This document shows positions 11,473-14,271 of a stretch of 14,271 bases of DNA, piece by piece. The position numbers and the translations under genes were made by a program. This DNA is from Actinomycetes bacterium. Lineage in GTDB: Bacteria; Actinomycetota; Actinomycetes; Propionibacteriales; Propionibacteriaceae. The stretch is taken from contig JAEZGC010000258.1 in the NCBI GenBank assembly GCA_023437345.1, positions 1-14,271 on the forward strand, written 5' to 3'. Under the pieces are notes generated by a model. It was not told the origin of the DNA. It did no database searches and saw only the letters and a program-made list of their open reading frames with translations. The first letter of the stretch is position 1. Each line of letters opens with the position of its first letter.

Positions 11473-12753
11473 ATGAGCTTCGATGCCGTCGACCTGATCC
11501 GCGCCAAGCGCGACGGCGGGACGCTGGACGATCCCGCCATCGAGTGGCTGATCCGCTCCTACACCGCCGGAGACGTCACCGCCGAGCAGATGGCCGCGAT
11601 GGCGATGGCCATCTTCTTCCGCGGCCTCGACCCCCGCGAGCTGTCGACCTGGACCTCGGCGATGATCGCCACCGGCGACCGGATGGACTTCTCGTCGTTG
11701 TCACGTCCCACAGTCGACAAGCACTCCACCGGCGGGGTGGGCGACAAGATCACGCTGCCGCTGGCGCCGCTGGTCGCTGCCTGCGGCGCCGCAGTCCCCC
11801 AGCTGTCGGGACGCGGCCTTGGCCACACCGGCGGCACGCTGGACAAGCTGGAGGCGATCCCCGGCTGGCGCGCCGACCTGAGCAACGCCGAGATGCTGAG
11901 GCAGCTGGAGGAGGTCGGCGCGGTGATCTGCGCGGCTGGCTCGGGGCTGACCCCGGCCGACAAGAAGCTGTACGCGCTGCGGGACGTGACCGGGACGGTC
12001 GAGTCGATCCCGATGATCTCCGCCTCGATCATGAGCAAGAAGATCGCCGAGGGCACGGCGGCGCTCGTCCTCGATGTGAAGACAGGTGCTGGCGCGTTCA
12101 TGAGGGAACGGGCCGACGCCGAGGCGCTGGCGCGCACCATGGTGGGCCTGGGACAGGCCGCTGGGGTGCGGACGGTGGCCCTGGTGACCGACATGTCGAC
12201 GCCGCTTGGTCGCTCTGCGGGCAACGCCGTCGAGGTGGCCGAGTCGGTGGAGGTGCTGGCCAGCGGCGGCCCGTCCGATGTCGTCGAGCTGACCCTGGCG
12301 CTGGCGCGGGAGATGCTTCACTGTGCGGGGATCGACGCCGACCCCGAGCAGGCGCTGGCCTCCGGGCGGGCGATGGACACCTGGCGGGCGATGATCGCAG
12401 CCCAGGGCGGCGATCCGGACGCCCCGCTACCGACCGCCCGGCACACCGAGGTCGTCAGGGCCGGGCAGGACGGCGTGCTGGCGTCCATGGACGCGATGGC
12501 CGTGGGCCTTGCCGCCTGGCGGCTGGGCGCCGGCCGGGCCAGGCAGGGTGACCCCGTCCAGGCAGCGGCCGGCGTCACCTGGCACGCCACGGTGGGCGAC
12601 CACGTCAGGACCGGGGACCCGCTGTTCACCCTCCACACCGACACTCCTGAGCGGATCGACCGGGCGCGGGAGGCGCTGGCCGGCGCGGTCGGCTACGCCG
12701 CAGCACCCCCGGACCGCGGTCCCCTCGTCCTGGAGCGCATCGACCAGCCCTGA
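11473..12753 (+). CDS. deoA: Thymidine phosphorylase
   Basis: This 426-residue cytoplasmic enzyme of nucleoside salvage converts thymidine (or deoxyuridine) and phosphate to the base and deoxyribose-1-phosphate. The phosphate-binding loop VDKHSTGGVGDK is at 81-92 and the family signature SGRGLGHTGGTLDKLE at 112-127. The pyrimidine-binding residues R170, S185 and K189 are in place by comparison with the E. coli enzyme. The C-terminal part (about 335-426) is the usual small beta domain. The length is typical and no damage is seen. ATG 11473 has no ribosome site but sits just behind a -10 box, consistent with leaderless translation. It is monocistronic here, with no cdd or deoC neighbour, and converges with cimA. 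Pyrimidine-nucleoside phosphorylase is the alternative name; specificity cannot be settled by eye. Confidence 0.95.
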   Translation: MSFDAVDLIRAKRDGGTLDDPAIEWLIRSYTAGDVTAEQMAAMAMAIFFRGLDPRELSTWTSAMIATGDRMDFSSLSRPTVDKHSTGGVGDKITLPLAPLVAACGAAVPQLSGRGLGHTGGTLDKLEAIPGWRADLSNAEMLRQLEEVGAVICAAGSGLTPADKKLYALRDVTGTVESIPMISASIMSKKIAEGTAALVLDVKTGAGAFMRERADAEALARTMVGLGQAAGVRTVALVTDMSTPLGRSAGNAVEVAESVEVLASGGPSDVVELTLALAREMLHCAGIDADPEQALASGRAMDTWRAMIAAQGGDPDAPLPTARHTEVVRAGQDGVLASMDAMAVGLAAWRLGAGRARQGDPVQAAAGVTWHATVGDHVRTGDPLFTLHTDTPERIDRAREALAGAVGYAAAPPDRGPLVLERIDQP

Positions 12754-12853
12754 CGGCTGTCGCCGAGAGCTCCCCACGCCCACCGGGCACTCCCACAGGG
12801 AGGGAGCGCTCGCCACGCCCAGGAGCGCTCGGCGAAATGCCGGGGTGTTCGAG
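12754..12853. terminator. Convergent intergenic region with duplicated palindrome, possible bidirectional terminator
   Basis: The palindrome GAGCGCTC occurs at 12804-12811 and again at 12823-12830, so the copies can pair with each other around an 11-nt loop. A longer-range inverted repeat, TCGCCGAG (12760-12767) with CTCGGCGA (12828-12835), encloses most of the gap. No T tract is present. The placement between two converging genes fits a transcription barrier. Confidence 0.4.
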
Positions 12854-14271
12854 TCAGGCGACGGTCGGGGCCAGGTCGGGAACCCCGGGGAGGTCGGCGG
12901 CCGGCCGGTCCTCCCTGGCGGCGCGGTGCTTGACGAGGCCCCACCGGTAGGCGTCGTAGAGCGCCTCCCAGCTGGCCTCGACGACGCTGCTGCCCACCCC
13001 GACCGTGGTCCAGGTGCGTTCGCCGTCTGTGGTGTCGATCAGGGTGCGGACAATCGCGTCAGTGCCGTGCCCCTGGTCGAGGATCCGCACCCGGTAGTCG
13101 GTGAGCTCGAAGCTCTCCACCTCCGGGTAGGCCCTGACCAGCGCCCGGCGCAGCGCCACGTCGAGGGCGTTCAACGGGCCGTGGCCCTCGCCAACCAGGC
13201 CTTCGGTGACCCCGTTCACGCGCAGCTTCACCGTGGCCTCGGAGTCGCCCTCCGGCTCCACCACCGAACTGGTGAACACCCGCCACGACACCGCCTCGAA
13301 GAAGTCGTCGGAGAAGCCGAGCTGGGAGCGCAGCAGCAACTCGAAGGAGGCGTCTGAGGACTCGTAGGAGTAGCCGTCCATCTCGCGCGCCTTGACCAGG
13401 TCGGTGATCCTCGCGGCGAGCTCGCGGTCGGAGAGGTCGTAGCCGAGCTCGGAACCCTTCAGCTGGATGTTCGCCCGGCCCGCCATGTCAGAGACCAGCA
13501 TCCGCATGTCGTTGCCGACCAGGGTCGGATCGATGTGCTGGTAGAGGTTCGCGTCCACCTTGATGGCGGACGCGTGCAGCCCCGCCTTGTGCGCGAAGGC
13601 GGACAGGCCGACGTAGGGCTGGCGGTTGTTCATCGGCAGGTTGGCGATCGCCGCCACGGCGTGCGCCACCCGGGACGCCTCCTGCAGGCACTCCGGCGGG
13701 ATCACCTCCCAGCCGAACTTCAGCTGGAGGTTGGCGACCAGGGTGACAAGGTTGGCGTTCCCGGTCCGCTCCCCGGTCTCGTTCATGGTGCCCTGGACGT
13801 GCATCACGCCGGCCTCCACCGCGGCCAGCGTGTTCGCCACCGCGCAGCCGGTGTCGTTGTGGCAGTGGATGCCCAGGTCGACCCCGATCTGACCCGCCGC
13901 CGAGACGACGTCGCCCATCCAGCTGGGCAGCATGCCGCCGTTGGTGTCGCACAGGATCACCACCTCTGCGCCGGCCTCCGCGGCGGTGCGCACCACCTCG
14001 AGGGCGTAGTCGGCGTTCGCGCGGTAGCCGTCGAAGAAGTGCTCGCAGTCGACGAACACCCGCCGGCCGTTCTCGACGAGGTGGGCCACCGTGTCACGGA
14101 TCATCTCGAGGTTCTCGGCGAGCGTCGTCTTCAGCGCCCGGTGCACGTGCTCGTCATGGCTCTTGGCGACAATGCACACGACCTCGGTGCGGGCGTCCAG
14201 CAGGGCCTGCACCTGCGGGTCGCGGGCAGCCGTCGTGCCGGCCTTGCGGGTAGCCCCGAAGGCGACCAGCT
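12854..14271 (-). CDS. cimA: Citramalate synthase, 5' end outside the window
   Basis: The visible 471 residues lack only the N-terminus (about 50-60 residues by family length, including the LRDG metal/substrate motif). The enzyme condenses pyruvate and acetyl-CoA to (R)-citramalate, the threonine-independent entry to isoleucine, or is the closely related isopropylmalate-synthase-like type. The frame reads LVAFGATRKAG at the window edge, then DCEHFFDGYRANADYALEVV, CDTNGGMLP and the metal-binding IHCHNDTG with both histidines. NETGERTGNANL follows. The C-terminal LeuA-type regulatory/dimerisation domain covers roughly the last 130 residues (LRVNGVTEG onward) and suggests feedback control, probably by isoleucine. 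It ends in a short Ala/Pro-rich tail. It converges with deoA. Confidence 0.93.
   Translation of the reverse strand, partial: LVAFGATRKAGTTAARDPQVQALLDARTEVVCIVAKSHDEHVHRALKTTLAENLEMIRDTVAHLVENGRRVFVDCEHFFDGYRANADYALEVVRTAAEAGAEVVILCDTNGGMLPSWMGDVVSAAGQIGVDLGIHCHNDTGCAVANTLAAVEAGVMHVQGTMNETGERTGNANLVTLVANLQLKFGWEVIPPECLQEASRVAHAVAAIANLPMNNRQPYVGLSAFAHKAGLHASAIKVDANLYQHIDPTLVGNDMRMLVSDMAGRANIQLKGSELGYDLSDRELAARITDLVKAREMDGYSYESSDASFELLLRSQLGFSDDFFEAVSWRVFTSSVVEPEGDSEATVKLRVNGVTEGLVGEGHGPLNALDVALRRALVRAYPEVESFELTDYRVRILDQGHGTDAIVRTLIDTTDGERTWTTVGVGSSVVEASWEALYDAYRWGLVKHRAAREDRPAADLPGVPDLAPTVA

Noticed and set aside
9559..11476. Plus-strand open frames antisense to the FAH and dehydrogenase genes
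   Set aside because: They are complements of strongly motif-supported enzymes and carry no independent start site or domain.
1..14271. CRISPR array, prophage, transposon or defence island
   Set aside because: I saw no spaced direct repeats, integrase, transposase or nuclease genes. The CPBP protein belongs to a family sometimes labelled Abi, but it is in a housekeeping operon without bacteriocin-like neighbours.

Overview
The window is high-GC DNA (roughly 70% by eye) with strong GC bias at third codon positions, several GTG starts, one apparently leaderless gene and actinobacterial-type tRNAs. It reads as ordinary chromosome of an actinobacterium. A member of the Propionibacteriales is a reasonable guess but is not proven here. 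I see no insertion sequence, integrase, phage gene, toxin-antitoxin pair or CRISPR array.

Left block (1-4817, all minus strand). A DEAD-box RNA helicase with a DbpA-type RNA-binding tail comes first. It overlaps a DUF2332 protein by 1 nt (TGATG). After 55 bp comes a ferrochelatase, whose stop overlaps the start of a rhomboid-fold membrane protein by 4 nt (ATGA). The ferrochelatase looks like the Escherichia coli type rather than the coproporphyrin type expected in Actinobacteria. The rhomboid-like protein contains no histidine, so it should be proteolytically dead. A run of 15 G lies just past its stop.

Middle (4818-8121). About 500 bp of hairpin-rich non-coding DNA separates the helicase from a divergent LuxR-type regulator that lacks an ATPase or receiver domain. 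A perfect 8-bp inverted repeat straddles the helicase GTG start. Behind luxR lies a 59-residue zinc-ribbon ORF with a good Shine-Dalgarno, facing a convergent lipoprotein gene.

Right block (8265-14271). On the minus strand, a 2-hydroxyacid dehydrogenase, a fumarylacetoacetase-fold hydrolase and a CPBP-family membrane protein form a tight operon. They are followed by tRNA-Gln(CTG), tRNA-Glu(CTC) and a strong terminator. Thymidine phosphorylase (plus strand) diverges from the dehydrogenase and converges on a citramalate synthase whose N-terminus is cut off by the window edge. As I recall other actinobacterial genomes, cimA/leu genes, the FAH-family gene, gltX and tRNA-Gln/Glu sit together. Here gltX is absent from that interval and a CPBP gene is present.

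Overall this is mostly housekeeping sequence. The items most worth a second look are the helicase leader and start-codon palindrome, the zinc-ribbon microprotein, the atypical ferrochelatase next to a dead rhomboid, and the FAH-to-tRNA interval without gltX. I found no convincing undescribed multi-gene system.
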